Notes: generated from the sequence alone by a model not told the origin. 64,000 bases of DNA from Terriglobus sp. TAA 43 (GCF_000800015.1 NZ_JUGR01000005.1:1-64000); one strand, 5' to 3'; shown: positions 54,980-63,976, counted from the first letter of the stretch. Program-made: numbers and translations.

Positions 54980-56164
54980 TCAGAACAGCAGCTTCGTTTC
55001 CGTAGCAGCAAGGGATTGCGCGATGGCCCCGAACAACTGAGCTTTTGTGCCCAGAGACGAAGAACGCAACCTTGGCAAAGCGAAATCATTTTCGCGTAAA
55101 CATCGATCTGTGGCGCTACAGAGCGCCGGGTGTGCTCCCACGCCTCCTCCCAGAACAATCAGCTCTGGGTTGAACAGGAGCGAGATGCTGCTGAGAGCGT
55201 CTGCCAATACACGTGACGTATTCTCAAGAACCTGTTCGGCAGTGGGGTCGCCTTCAAGAGCCAGGTCGAAGATCTGGGTTGCGCGCATCTGCGTGCGTGC
55301 CCGATCGCTTACGCCAGCCTGCCGCAGCAGCTTCTTCCACTGCAGTTCAACGCCTTCGCCACCGATGACACGTTCGAGTTGCCCTGTATCGCGCATACGA
55401 ACGCGTTGGCGATCCATGCCTACGACCGGTAGATAACCGATTTCTCCCGCAGACCAGTTCGCGCCACGGTGGAGTGAGCCTCGCAAAAAGATGCCAGCGC
55501 CAACTCCCGTTCCGATTGCAATGAAGATGAAGTCTTCAACGCCGCGCGCCACGCCTTCTGCAAATTCGCCTACGGAAGCAAGGTTCACATCGTTATCAAC
55601 ACCGGCGGGAATGTCTAAATCGCGTTCCAGCAAAGTCTTAAAGGGAACGTCATTCCAACCCGAAAGGTTTGGAGCGGCTAACACAACGCCGCGATCAATA
55701 TCTGTCATACCGGGTGCGCCGGCTGTGATGTGGAGAATTCTACGCTTTTCCGGAAGCCCAGCCATCATGGCATCAAGGCCCTGACGAATGTGGGCAATGA
55801 CACCGCGTGGCGTTTTCCCTTTTTCATTAAGCTTTTCTTCCCATTCGGCAACGGGATTGCCGTTCAGATCAGCAAGCATCATCCGGACGTACGTCCCGCC
55901 GATGTCTGCTGCAGCGACATAACCATGCGATGCATTGAAGCGGAGCATGGCCGGTGGACGACCGCCGGAAGATACGCCTTCTCCTCCGTCCTCTACAACT
56001 CCGCGCTCAATCAGGTCGGACACCACCAGTGTGACTGTCGGGACGGCCAACCCGGAGATACGCGCTAGTTCAGCGCGAGAGCAGGGCGAATGCTTACGAA
56101 TCAGTTGAAGCAGCAACCGCTGATTTGTCTTGCGCAATTGCGCCGGACGCGCGGGCTCGGCCAT
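54980..56164 (-). CDS. ROK-family transcriptional regulator
   Basis: 394 residues. Winged helix-turn-helix at residues 8-70 (RKTNQRLLLQLIRKHSPCSRAELARISGLAVPTVTLVVSDLIERG), then a sugar-kinase-fold ROK domain: AADIGGTYVRMMLADLNG, GVDNDVNLASVGEFAEG, IAIGTGVGAGIFLRGSLHRGANWSAGEIGYL and FNPELIVLGGGVG. The zinc-binding Cys cluster usual in ROK proteins (CxCGxxGC) is absent; the region reads MDRQRVRMRDTG. So it is a diverged repressor type. A GTG 78 bases upstream is open too, but MAEPARPAQLRKTNQ is the natural family start. A perfect 10-bp inverted repeat upstream of it is a candidate operator. Its effector is probably a sugar. Confidence 0.88.
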   Translation of the reverse strand: MAEPARPAQLRKTNQRLLLQLIRKHSPCSRAELARISGLAVPTVTLVVSDLIERGVVEDGGEGVSSGGRPPAMLRFNASHGYVAAADIGGTYVRMMLADLNGNPVAEWEEKLNEKGKTPRGVIAHIRQGLDAMMAGLPEKRRILHITAGAPGMTDIDRGVVLAAPNLSGWNDVPFKTLLERDLDIPAGVDNDVNLASVGEFAEGVARGVEDFIFIAIGTGVGAGIFLRGSLHRGANWSAGEIGYLPVVGMDRQRVRMRDTGQLERVIGGEGVELQWKKLLRQAGVSDRARTQMRATQIFDLALEGDPTAEQVLENTSRVLADALSSISLLFNPELIVLGGGVGAHPALCSATDRCLRENDFALPRLRSSSLGTKAQLFGAIAQSLAATETKLLF

Positions 56165-56268
56165 TACCTCTGTCTTCGAACGCAGAGAGGCTGTGGTGCG
56201 AGTCGAAGAGCGACGACGAGTTGGGACCAGACGGCGTTTCACGGATTGAGAAGGATTATAAGGAATAT

Positions 56269-56294
56269 TTAAAAAGTTGGTGAAAACTTTTTAA
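56269..56294. promoter_or_regulatory. perfect inverted repeat, candidate ROK operator
   Basis: TTAAAAAGTT (56269-56278) and AACTTTTTAA (56285-56294) match exactly, separated by GGTGAA. It lies in the divergent region between the ROK gene and the PIG-L gene. AT-rich 10-bp arms with a 6-base spacer resemble known XylR/NagC-type ROK sites. Confidence 0.65.
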
Positions 56295-56372
56295 TTGTCA
56301 TTTAGAAAGGTTGTCAACGAAGTGATTCCGTCCCGGTGGGGCGTGGGATAGATCTGGGGGCAAGCGCGTTCG

Positions 56373-59246
56373 ATGAAGCGATTGGTGAGCAGTGAGAGCT
56401 GGAAGAGGTCCGTACAGATGTTCGTCTATTGTGTACCGCTATCCGTCGTAGCGGTACAGGCGGCCGCGCAAACACCTGTGCCTGAGCCGATGAAGATTGC
56501 TGTGGACGCGTCCTACGCTCAGACGTTGCCGATTGAACGAGGTGCACCGGGACTCGCGGAGTCGCTGCGCGAGTTGCACACCCGAGCAAGCCTTATCCAG
56601 ATCAACGCGCATCCGGACGATGAGGACGGAGGCATGTTGGCGTACGAGAGCCGCGGCGTAGGTGCGGACGTATCATTGCTTGCCCTGAATCGCGGTGAAG
56701 GCGGTCAGAACGTGATGACCGGTGACTTCTGGGACCAGCTCGGCATTCTGCGCACCATGGAGCATCAGGCGGCAAACCGCTACTACGGTTCGCACTTGTT
56801 CTATACGCGTGTTGCGGACTTTGGCTTCTCAAAGACGCTTGAGGAGGCCTTGAAGCAGTGGAACCACGATCGCGTTCTGGAAGATGTGGTTCGCGTCGTT
56901 AGAACGGTTCGTCCAATGGTGGTGACCAGCGTCTTTGCGGGATACGTCTCTGACGGACACGGGCATCATCAAACAGCCGGCGTGATGGCACAGGAAGTGT
57001 TCAATGCAGCTGCAGATCCGAAGATGTTTCCTGATCAGATCAAAGAAGGCCTACTGCCATGGAAGCCTTTGAAGGTCTATGCGCGTGTGCCATTTGCGCA
57101 GGTGACTCCAAAGGGCATCTTCGACTATGCAACCAACAAGTGGGAACCTGTTGCGTTTAAGAACTATGTGACCGGAGAACCGATTCAGGGTGTTCCGTCA
57201 GTAACGCTGACTGTCCCAGAGAGCGAATACAACGCGTTGTATGGCCGGAACTATCTGCAGGTGGCGCGAGAGGGCCTGAACGAGCAGAAGTCGCAAACGG
57301 GCGGTGTGGCTATTCCAGCGCCGGGGAAATTTGACAGCCCGTATCATCTTTACGCATCGCGTGTGACATCAACGCTGCCCACGCATGAAGAGTCTTTCTT
57401 CGATGGCATCGATACATCGCTGGCGGGAATTGCTGGATATCTCCCGACGCAGGCGCAGGCTGAAGTTCGCGCTAAGCTAGAGGCGATTACCGCCACCGTT
57501 GATGAGGCAACACAGAAGTACAACGCGAATGATCCGTCGGTAAGTGCGCCGGCGTTGGCAAAAGGCCTCTCTTTGACGCGAGGTCTTATTGCTGAGTTGA
57601 AGGCCTCAAAGCTTCCAGATGAAGCTCGTTACAACGCATTGCATGAGCTGCAGGTGAAGGAAGGGCAGTTCAACTTTGCCTTGGGGCAGGCGCTTGGCGC
57701 GTCATTGCTGGCGAGTGTGCAGACATCACTTCCAGGTCAGGGCCAGGGGCGGTCTGGCCCCATGGGTGGAGGAGATAACGTCTTCTCTACAGCGTCCGGT
57801 AGCCCGACGGCAATTCCAGGACAGTCTGTACTTGTGGGTGTACATGTTGCAGCACAGGGGACACAGTCGTTGCAGGTTGACTCCGTAGCGTTGTCACCAA
57901 ATACCGGCGGCGACTGGAAATTAACAGAGCAAAAGGGGATCGCTGCCTCAGTGGCAGCAGGAACTGCGCAGGATGCTTATATCGCCGCAACAGTACCGGC
58001 GGCTGCTCCAAACACAGCGCCGTACTTTGAGCGGCCGAATCTTGAGCAGAGCTACTACAACCTGACATCGCCGCAGTACGTCACGTTGCCCGTGATGTCT
58101 TATCCGCTGACGGCGGTTGCTACCTATACGTACAACGGCGTGAAGGGCGAGCTTCGCAGCGTGGTGCAGACGGCGCATCGTTACAACGGCCTGGGTGTGG
58201 TGATGGAACCTCTGCTGGTGGCTCCTGCCATCAGCGTACGGGTTACCCCGCCTGCAGGTGTTATGCCTTTGAAGGCTGGCAGCGTATCGCTGGACGTGAC
58301 GGTACATTCCGATGTGAAGGGGCCTGCGCAGGGTACGTTGGAGTTGAAACTGCCAAGCGGATGGACAGCATCCCCTGCGACGCAAACCTTTGCGACGAAG
58401 CGTGATGGAGAAGATACCAATCTCCACTTTGTGATCACGCCGAAGAATGTGGAAGCGAAGACGTACGAGATCTCCGCGGTGGCGAAGTATGCCGGTAAGG
58501 AGTATGCAAGCGGATTCCAAACCATCGGCTACCCCGGTATCACGCCCTATCCGCAGTATCGAGATGCGAAGTTTCGCACGACAGGTGTCGATGTGACAGT
58601 GGCTCCGAACCTGAAGGTGGCGTACATCATGGGAACGGGTGAGGAGGTTCCGCAGTCGCTGAAGGATATCGGCATTAACGTGACGCAGCTTTCCAGCGAC
58701 GACATCGCCAAGGCTGATCTCAGTGGATACGACTGTATCATCCTGGGCATTCGCACATACGCTGCGCGTCCTGAGCTTCGGACTTACAACCAGCGCCTGC
58801 TTGATTACGCGAAGAATGGCGGCGTGGTTGTAAGTGAGTATCAGTCGCCGGAGTACGAGCGAGACTTTGCTCCCTATGTGATTCCGGTGACACGTGAGGC
58901 AGAGAAGGTTGTGGAAGAAGATGCAAAGGTAAGCATTCTGAAACCGAATGATCCTTTGTTTACATGGCCGAACCACATCGTTCCTGCTGACTTCGACAAC
59001 TGGGTAGAGGAACGTGGCCACGGTTTCCCCGGAGCGTTTGATCCGAAGTACGTCGCGTTGACTGAAGTGCATGATCAAGGGCAGGACCCGCAACAAGGCG
59101 GCCTGATCTATGCTCAGTATGGCAAAGGCTACTATGTGTATCTTGCTTATGCGTTCTTCCGTCAGATGCCGGAAGGCGTTCCAGGAAGCTTCCGCATCAT
59201 GGCCAACCTGATCAGTGCAAAGAAGAATCCCAACTTATCGCACTGA
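56373..59246 (+). CDS. large secreted PIG-L family deacetylase with C-terminal domains
   Basis: 957 residues. A signal peptide (hydrophobic stretch FVYCVPLSVVAVQAAAQ) is followed by a PIG-L/LmbE zinc deacetylase domain: the metal motif AHPDDEDGG at residues 79-87 and the second His block DGHGHHQTAG at about 195-204. Such enzymes remove N-acetyl groups from amino sugars. A middle of about 450 residues carries beta-sandwich domains (TPPAGVMPLKAGSVSLDVTV), and the last 200 residues look like a glutamine-amidotransferase/ThuA-like fold (VAYIMGTGEEVPQSLKDIGINVTQL, YDCIILGIRTYAARPEL). ATG at 56418 with GGAAGAGG upstream is an alternative start. Divergent from the ROK regulator across the candidate operator, so likely induced by a sugar. 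Confidence 0.88.
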   Translation: MKRLVSSESWKRSVQMFVYCVPLSVVAVQAAAQTPVPEPMKIAVDASYAQTLPIERGAPGLAESLRELHTRASLIQINAHPDDEDGGMLAYESRGVGADVSLLALNRGEGGQNVMTGDFWDQLGILRTMEHQAANRYYGSHLFYTRVADFGFSKTLEEALKQWNHDRVLEDVVRVVRTVRPMVVTSVFAGYVSDGHGHHQTAGVMAQEVFNAAADPKMFPDQIKEGLLPWKPLKVYARVPFAQVTPKGIFDYATNKWEPVAFKNYVTGEPIQGVPSVTLTVPESEYNALYGRNYLQVAREGLNEQKSQTGGVAIPAPGKFDSPYHLYASRVTSTLPTHEESFFDGIDTSLAGIAGYLPTQAQAEVRAKLEAITATVDEATQKYNANDPSVSAPALAKGLSLTRGLIAELKASKLPDEARYNALHELQVKEGQFNFALGQALGASLLASVQTSLPGQGQGRSGPMGGGDNVFSTASGSPTAIPGQSVLVGVHVAAQGTQSLQVDSVALSPNTGGDWKLTEQKGIAASVAAGTAQDAYIAATVPAAAPNTAPYFERPNLEQSYYNLTSPQYVTLPVMSYPLTAVATYTYNGVKGELRSVVQTAHRYNGLGVVMEPLLVAPAISVRVTPPAGVMPLKAGSVSLDVTVHSDVKGPAQGTLELKLPSGWTASPATQTFATKRDGEDTNLHFVITPKNVEAKTYEISAVAKYAGKEYASGFQTIGYPGITPYPQYRDAKFRTTGVDVTVAPNLKVAYIMGTGEEVPQSLKDIGINVTQLSSDDIAKADLSGYDCIILGIRTYAARPELRTYNQRLLDYAKNGGVVVSEYQSPEYERDFAPYVIPVTREAEKVVEEDAKVSILKPNDPLFTWPNHIVPADFDNWVEERGHGFPGAFDPKYVALTEVHDQGQDPQQGGLIYAQYGKGYYVYLAYAFFRQMPEGVPGSFRIMANLISAKKNPNLSH

Positions 59247-59293
59247 GCAGATCGATCCACGAGTCTTAGAGAACTCCCTGTAGCTCGGAAGCG

Positions 59294-60127
59294 CTAGTGC
59301 GTTGCTAGACCGTGTAGGCGAAGGTAGGCGGCCAGTGCTTCCGGGCGATTTGTTTGGATACCATTGGCTCCATCGTCGATTGCTTTCTGCCAGGACTCGG
59401 GTGTGTCGGCTTCGTCTAAGCGATCCACGAATATCTGCGCGCGTGCTTCTTTTGCGACTTGAATCGTCAATTTATTGAAGTCGGACGCATCGAATGCGAA
59501 GACGGGAATAGGCATAGAGCGCAGAAGGAAACGGCTGACATCGGGATTTTGCGACTCGGGCATCAGGCGCAACGCGGGCATAATTTTATGCACCTCGTAC
59601 AACAGGAATGGGTTACCGTAGACAACAACGTGATCCTGCATATCGTGCCGGACGATCGTGTCTACAAGCTGTTGCGGATCGGCGTCTTTCGTGTCGACGT
59701 AGACATTGATTCTATTGCGAGCAACATCGAGGGCCTCATCGAACGTGGGCACTCTCGTACCAGAAAATGCAGGCGAAAACTTGGCGCCTGCATCCAGTGA
59801 CCGAATTTCGTCAAAGGTGTGATTCTTTACTTCACCTGTGCCGTTCGTTGTTCTGTCGATCGTCCTGTCGTGCATGAGTATCAGCTTGCCGTCGGAGGTG
59901 GTACGTACATCCAGTTCAAAGTAGTCTGCACCGGCATCAGCAGCGGCACGAAATGCAGCAAGTGTGTTTTCGGGGTGGTGAAGATGTTCTCCACGATGAG
60001 AGATGATCACGACCTTGCCGGGAACTGTGGCCAACGCAGGCGCTGGCCGGTATGCAGTCTGAAGCGATTGCGAAAAGAGACTGCCGGCGGTGAGGGCTAC
60101 GAGACAAACGACACTTGCTTTCAACAC
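59294..60127 (-). CDS. secreted glycerophosphodiester phosphodiesterase
   Basis: 277 residues from a GTG with GAGGGA seven bases upstream and a clean signal peptide (LKASVVCLVALTAGSLFSQ); a GTG 60 bases earlier gives no signal. The GDPD barrel is complete: ISHRGEHLHHPENTLAAFRAAADAGADYFELDVRTTSDGKLILMHD holds the catalytic His44 and His86 and metal ligands Glu71 and Asp73, with DRTIDRTTNGTG and VYVDTKDAD after it, and GANGIQTNRPEAL near the end. It splits glycerophosphodiesters into glycerol 3-phosphate and an alcohol in the periplasm. Convergent with the PIG-L gene. Confidence 0.93.
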   Translation of the reverse strand: MLKASVVCLVALTAGSLFSQSLQTAYRPAPALATVPGKVVIISHRGEHLHHPENTLAAFRAAADAGADYFELDVRTTSDGKLILMHDRTIDRTTNGTGEVKNHTFDEIRSLDAGAKFSPAFSGTRVPTFDEALDVARNRINVYVDTKDADPQQLVDTIVRHDMQDHVVVYGNPFLLYEVHKIMPALRLMPESQNPDVSRFLLRSMPIPVFAFDASDFNKLTIQVAKEARAQIFVDRLDEADTPESWQKAIDDGANGIQTNRPEALAAYLRLHGLATH

Positions 60128-60335
60128 GAAAAGATCCCTCAGAAATTTGATCGAATGTGCCCAATGACAACGCAAAGGACGCAGCACATCGATGCTTTCA
60201 TGCTGTAGGCGATCCCATCTACTATTCCATTCTCAAGAGCGGAGATTACAGGTTAATGAGCCATGCTATTCCGCCTGCGAGATCGGATGGATACGATGTT
60301 TCGGTCTGAAGAATGATGAATCGGGGAGTAGGGAA

Positions 60336-61526
60336 ATGTGGATGCATCGGATTGCTACGGGCATGTTGTTGGCTTCGTTGAGTGTGGCAGGAACCAGCCA
60401 GACGACCGCAACACCTGCGGCGGTGATTGAATCCCCTGATGGTCTTTCGGCTAAGCTGTCCTCTGATGCAAATCTCTCGGGCGCCCAATCGGCTTTCCTT
60501 CCGGAACTTTTTCCCTCGTCGCACGCTTCGAACTTGCTGCAACTGAAGAATGGCGACCTTCTTTGTGTATGGTTTTCTGGCACCGCCGAAGGGCAATCGG
60601 ATGTAGCCATTGTTGCCTCGATTTTGCCGAAGGGGTCGATGACCTGGGGCAAGCCTGTTCGCGTGGATCACGATCCGGCCAAGTCCTATCAGAATCCTGT
60701 TGCCTATCAGACTTCGAGCGGAGAGATCTGGATTCTGCACACAGCCCAGACTGCGGGCAAAGGGCAGGCGGACGCGCAGGTGCTGAAATCCATTTCTAAA
60801 GATGGTGGAAAGACCTGGAGCACACCGACTGTACTTTTTGCAGAGGCTGGTGCCTTCACGCGTCAACCGTTTGTTCATGGTGAGCACAACGAACTTCTGC
60901 TTCCTATCTATTACTCAACAAGCGCCGGTATTACGAAGGGCGCGGAGACGAACTATCCCGTCGTGAAATTGAGTGCGGATGGGGGACAGACATGGAAGGA
61001 GTGCAGCGTTCCCAAAGCTGAGGGCATGGTGCAGATGAGTATTGTGAAGCGTGCGCCGGGGCGTTATGTGGCGTTCTATCGCAGTCGTTTTGCGGACTTT
61101 ATTCACCGTTCGACATCCACTGATGGCTGCAACTGGACTGCTCCTGAACCGACGCCGCTACCTAATAACAATGCTTCCATCCAGGCTGCGGGACTTCGTG
61201 ATGGGAACATCGTTATGGTGTTCAACAACACCTCTGGACATAAACCCGGGCACGTCACCCAGTCTGGTGAACGCGTTCCAGTGTCGATTGCACTCTCCAG
61301 TGATGGTGGCGTTACGTGGAAATATGTCCGCGACATGGAGACGCGGGATTACCACGCTCCGCTACCCAAGGGACAAAGGATGGAGTATAGCTACCCCGCA
61401 GTGTTGCAGCTTGCGAACGGAAAGATCATGGCCAGCTATACCTATCGGCGTCTCGGGATAAAAACCGTCTTGATGGATGAGAACTGGATCAAGCAGGGCA
61501 CAACAACGGGAGAGTTCAAGCCGTAA
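60336..61526 (+). CDS. secreted sialidase-like BNR-repeat protein
   Basis: 396 residues with a signal peptide (MWMHRIATGMLLASLSVAGTSQ); start chosen for GGGGAGTAGGG upstream. The fold is a six-blade propeller by its four Asp boxes: SKDGGKTWS, SADGGQTWK, STDGCNWT and SSDGGVTWK. Other family traits are LLQLKNGDLLCVWFSGTAEGQSD and the last blade AVLQLANGKIMASYTYRR. This is the BNR_2/predicted-neuraminidase group (COG4692-like), whose enzymes act on acidic sugars, though not all cut sialic acid. The Arg triad cannot be assigned with certainty. The neighbourhood of ROK regulator, PIG-L deacetylase and TonB receptor supports a host- or biofilm-glycan role, not proven. Confidence 0.85.
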   Translation: MWMHRIATGMLLASLSVAGTSQTTATPAAVIESPDGLSAKLSSDANLSGAQSAFLPELFPSSHASNLLQLKNGDLLCVWFSGTAEGQSDVAIVASILPKGSMTWGKPVRVDHDPAKSYQNPVAYQTSSGEIWILHTAQTAGKGQADAQVLKSISKDGGKTWSTPTVLFAEAGAFTRQPFVHGEHNELLLPIYYSTSAGITKGAETNYPVVKLSADGGQTWKECSVPKAEGMVQMSIVKRAPGRYVAFYRSRFADFIHRSTSTDGCNWTAPEPTPLPNNNASIQAAGLRDGNIVMVFNNTSGHKPGHVTQSGERVPVSIALSSDGGVTWKYVRDMETRDYHAPLPKGQRMEYSYPAVLQLANGKIMASYTYRRLGIKTVLMDENWIKQGTTTGEFKP

Positions 61527-61616
61527 GCTCTGCTCGAGGCTTTGCGTAGCTAAGATCAATCGCAAGAAGTGATGAAGACGTGGCATTCTGCATAAGCGGC
61601 ATGGAGGCGGCGGAAG

Positions 61617-62021
61617 ATGGCTACGGTAAGACTATGGACAGACGATGATGTGTCAGCGGATGCGAGATGCAAAGTTGTATTCGACGACATTCGCGCAACG
61701 CGTAAGTCAGATTTTGTGAATAACTTTTGGCGCGCGCTGGCCAACCAGCCTGACCTCTTGGAACAGACATGGGCGCGTGTGAAGAAGGTGATGATCGAGC
61801 CCGGGGCGCTTGATCCGCTTACAAAGGAACTGATCTATATCGCAGTCTCCACGATGAATAGTTGCACATACTGCACGCATTCACATACGGCCGCGGCGCG
61901 TGCTAAGGGGCTTACTGAGGAACAGTACGCGGAGTTCCTTGGAGTGGTGAGCATGGCAGCTCATACCAATTCGCTTGCGAATGCACTTCAGATCCCCGTG
62001 GATACTGAGTTTCTTGCGTAA
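61617..62021 (+). CDS. AhpD-like carboxymuconolactone decarboxylase family protein
   Basis: 134 residues, cytoplasmic. The AhpD-type redox centre is plain: NSCTYCTHSH with Cys83, Cys86 and His90, preceded by PLTKELIYIAVSTM and followed by AAARAKGLTEEQYAEFLGVVSMA. Members with CxxC act as thiol peroxidases or alkylhydroperoxidase partners rather than true decarboxylases. Length fits single-domain members. A strong terminator follows. The thioredoxin-like gene converges on it. Confidence 0.92.
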   Translation: MATVRLWTDDDVSADARCKVVFDDIRATRKSDFVNNFWRALANQPDLLEQTWARVKKVMIEPGALDPLTKELIYIAVSTMNSCTYCTHSHTAAARAKGLTEEQYAEFLGVVSMAAHTNSLANALQIPVDTEFLA

Positions 62022-62077
62022 GAATTCAATGCTTGGTATTACGGCAACTAAACGTCTGTGGATCTTGTGCACATAGT

Positions 62078-62110
62078 AAGACGGCGATCAGGACACCTGA
62101 CCGCCGTCTT
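62078..62110. terminator. strong bidirectional terminator
   Basis: AAGACGGCG (62078-62086) with TCAGG (62088-62092) pair with CCTGA (62096-62100) and CGCCGTCTT (62102-62110), leaving one mismatch and an ACA loop. TTTTGCG follows on the plus strand and the A-rich arm gives a U tract on the minus strand. It lies between two converging genes. Confidence 0.85.
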
Positions 62111-62127
62111 TTGCGTTTTGTTTCGTC

Positions 62128-63441
62128 TTAGTTCAGCTGTGCGCTTTGGCTGGGCGCAGGTTGTGCAAGGAGCTTCTCGACCAGTGTTGTGACTTCGTGT
62201 TCCAACGCGATGTGACCAGCGGTATTACCGGGGCCTGCGAAGCCTGCATGTGTTTCCTTTACCAGCCCATCGCGGCCAACAAAGAACGAAGTGGGCCAGC
62301 AGTTGAGATTGACACCCTGCGGGATCTTTTCATTGAGCTGATCCGTTGTACCAGCAAGCAGCACAGGATAAGTGATGCCGTAGTGTTGGATGAACGCCTT
62401 CAGGCGAGACGTATCAGTCTCCGGATCGCCCTGCTCAAAGTCGAGGTTCACGATCTCAAGACCCTTGGAGTGAAAGCGCTTGTAGAGACTCACGAGCAGA
62501 CCTGCTTCATCGTGGCAGTTAGGGCACCATGAACCACCAATTGCTACGATGACAACTTTGCCGCGAAACTGCGAATCCGTGTTGGAAAGCACCTTGCCGT
62601 TCATATCAGGGAAGCTGAAAGCTAGAGGAGCGTTGGGATCTTTAATCGATGTCTGTTGTGTCGTGTCGGTAGGAGAAGGCAAGTTCAGCTTTCGTGCTTC
62701 ATCAGGTCGATGGGCGACGAATTCTGGCGATGAACCATGCACGCCACCAAGAAGACTTTTCACCACGAGTGTTCCATCCCCCTGAGGCGTTACGGAATAA
62801 GCCGCGCCGCCTGCTGCGGTGAAATGTCCCAAGGTATAGCTAGTTCCATTCCATGTGCCCCACAGGCCGCCGGTGTCGCCGTCAATGCGCTGAATCGCCG
62901 CCTTAATCACTGGCGATTTGCTAGTTGTCGGATCAACACGCAATTCCCATGCGCCTTCGCCCTTATTGCTCTTCGTGGCAATCTCCCATGAACCGGAGAT
63001 GTTGGGAGCATTGGGAGATGAGATGGGATCAGACAGCTTTCCGACACGCTTTGCAATAAATGTCGAAGGAGGCGCAGGACGCTTACCCGGATGGGTTGCA
63101 CCGTAGGTTCCTGTCAACGAGTCACCGTCGATAGTGGCGTCCAGCGTGCGCGCAAAGTAATCAAACGACGCCACGAGATGCTTGCCATCGAGTGTGACAG
63201 AACTTGCCGGAGATACATCCGGGCTTGCAGCAGGGCCATTAAGAAAAGCCGCTTCCAGCTTGGACCCATTGCGCGAAATGCGTATGGTGATGGGAATTTC
63301 GGTGTCGCGTACTTTTGCCACACCCTGCCATACGCCTGTTGTCAGTTTTGCGGATGAGGTTTGTGCAAGTAGCGCAGGCGCGAACTGCAGAAGAGACACA
63401 GCAGCCAAAGAGGATGCGAGTACGCGTCCAGAAAGCTTCAT
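62128..63441 (-). CDS. secreted TlpA-like thioredoxin with N-terminal beta domain
   Basis: 437 residues with a signal peptide (VLASSLAAVSLLQFAPALLAQ). The first 240 residues are beta-rich and look like a repeated lipocalin-like or sugar-binding sandwich (LTTGVWQGVAKVRDTEIPITIRI; ISGSWEIATKSNKGEGAWELRV). Residues 270-420 form a TlpA/AhpC-TSA thioredoxin with Trp305-Cys306-Pro307-Asn308-Cys309, GKVVIVAIGGSWCPNCHDE, VNLDFEQGDPETD and the cis-Pro region NCWPTSFFVGRDG. It probably reduces disulfides or thioether-ligating cysteines in the periplasm, for example for cytochrome c maturation. The pentaheme and di-heme cytochromes of this window would need such help. Confidence 0.9.
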   Translation of the reverse strand: MKLSGRVLASSLAAVSLLQFAPALLAQTSSAKLTTGVWQGVAKVRDTEIPITIRISRNGSKLEAAFLNGPAASPDVSPASSVTLDGKHLVASFDYFARTLDATIDGDSLTGTYGATHPGKRPAPPSTFIAKRVGKLSDPISSPNAPNISGSWEIATKSNKGEGAWELRVDPTTSKSPVIKAAIQRIDGDTGGLWGTWNGTSYTLGHFTAAGGAAYSVTPQGDGTLVVKSLLGGVHGSSPEFVAHRPDEARKLNLPSPTDTTQQTSIKDPNAPLAFSFPDMNGKVLSNTDSQFRGKVVIVAIGGSWCPNCHDEAGLLVSLYKRFHSKGLEIVNLDFEQGDPETDTSRLKAFIQHYGITYPVLLAGTTDQLNEKIPQGVNLNCWPTSFFVGRDGLVKETHAGFAGPGNTAGHIALEHEVTTLVEKLLAQPAPSQSAQLN

Positions 63442-63760
63442 GACGAAGGCTCCGTATTAAATCGGTTTGTAGGTATGGATCAGAGAGTTTGGTCGTGAGA
63501 CGCGCCCGTTCTGTTCGGGCTGCACAGACGACTGTGTGGTGCCTGCGTTAGCGGCAACAACAACACAGTCTGGAAGCAATGTGCATAAGGAAAAAATAAC
63601 TACCTGCTCGCTGTGAGTCAAGCAGGTGTTTATTGAAAGAAGTTTTGGTTCTTACATCATCGTTTCGTTGAGCTCGTCTTTTCTTTCAGTTACGATCCGA
63701 ATCGAAACCTGAATAATGGCCAAGCTTGCCTCTCCAATGCTCTTGCGGCAAATTGTGGGC
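63442..63760. other. divergent intergenic with a 7-bp inverted repeat
   Basis: Upstream of the TlpA-like gene. ACCTGCT (63602-63608) and AGCAGGT (63621-63627) pair exactly across 12 bases and could be an operator. No gene or RNA seen otherwise. Confidence 0.4.
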
Positions 63761-63799
63761 TTGACATCAGATGTGCATGTGTTAGTTTGACTCACATGC
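63761..63799 (+). promoter_or_regulatory. promoter and overlapping palindrome of the polycysteine leader
   Basis: TTGACA (63761-63766) and TAGTTT (63783-63788) are 16 bases apart, so transcription would begin at about 63795, at or next to the ATG of the leader. GCATGTG (63775-63781) and CACATGC (63793-63799) form a perfect 7-bp inverted repeat over the -10 region and start, a likely operator. Confidence 0.5.
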
Positions 63800-63834
63800 G
63801 TACTCTCTCGCAGCTTTGTTGTTGCTCCCGATAG
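63796..63834 (+). CDS. polycysteine leader peptide
   Basis: Twelve codons, MRTLSQLCCCSR, then TAG. Three consecutive Cys codons (TGT TGT TGC) near the end are very unlikely by chance and are the mark of cysteine-responsive leader ORFs described in mycobacteria. The ATG coincides with the predicted transcription start, so it may be read as a leaderless mRNA. The distance to the next start is 142 bases, filled with hairpins. When Cys-tRNA is scarce the ribosome would stall on the Cys codons and change the fold downstream. The controlled gene begins at 63977 and leaves the window, so its nature is not visible; a sulfur-uptake or cysteine-synthesis gene is expected. Confidence 0.6.
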   Translation: MRTLSQLCCCSR

Positions 63835-63848
63835 GTTCTTGCCTATAG

Positions 63849-63950
63849 GTAGAGCGCCGTGCGCCTACGAGTTCGCTTCCACTCATTACAAATGAATGCC
63901 ACCTGTTCCGCGTTTAGAGCGGCGGCAGGTCTTCAAGCGATTCATCGCTT
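63849..63950 (+). promoter_or_regulatory. hairpin series between leader peptide and downstream gene
   Basis: Three stems can form. GTAG-A-GCGC (63849-63857) pairs with GCGCCTAC (63861-63868) with one bulge. ACCTG (63901-63905) with CCGC (63908-63911) pair with GCGG (63919-63922) and CAGGT (63926-63930). AAGCGA (63935-63940) pairs with TCGCTT (63945-63950) around a TTCA loop. They lie where an attenuator would be. Confidence 0.5.
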
Positions 63951-63976
63951 TGGCATTCCAGTACGCAGGTGATTTC

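Noticed and set aside
57948-59096. Long antisense frame (382 codons) inside the PIG-L gene
   Set aside because: His/Arg-rich composition typical of the complement of a GC-rich gene; the sense strand has clear domains.
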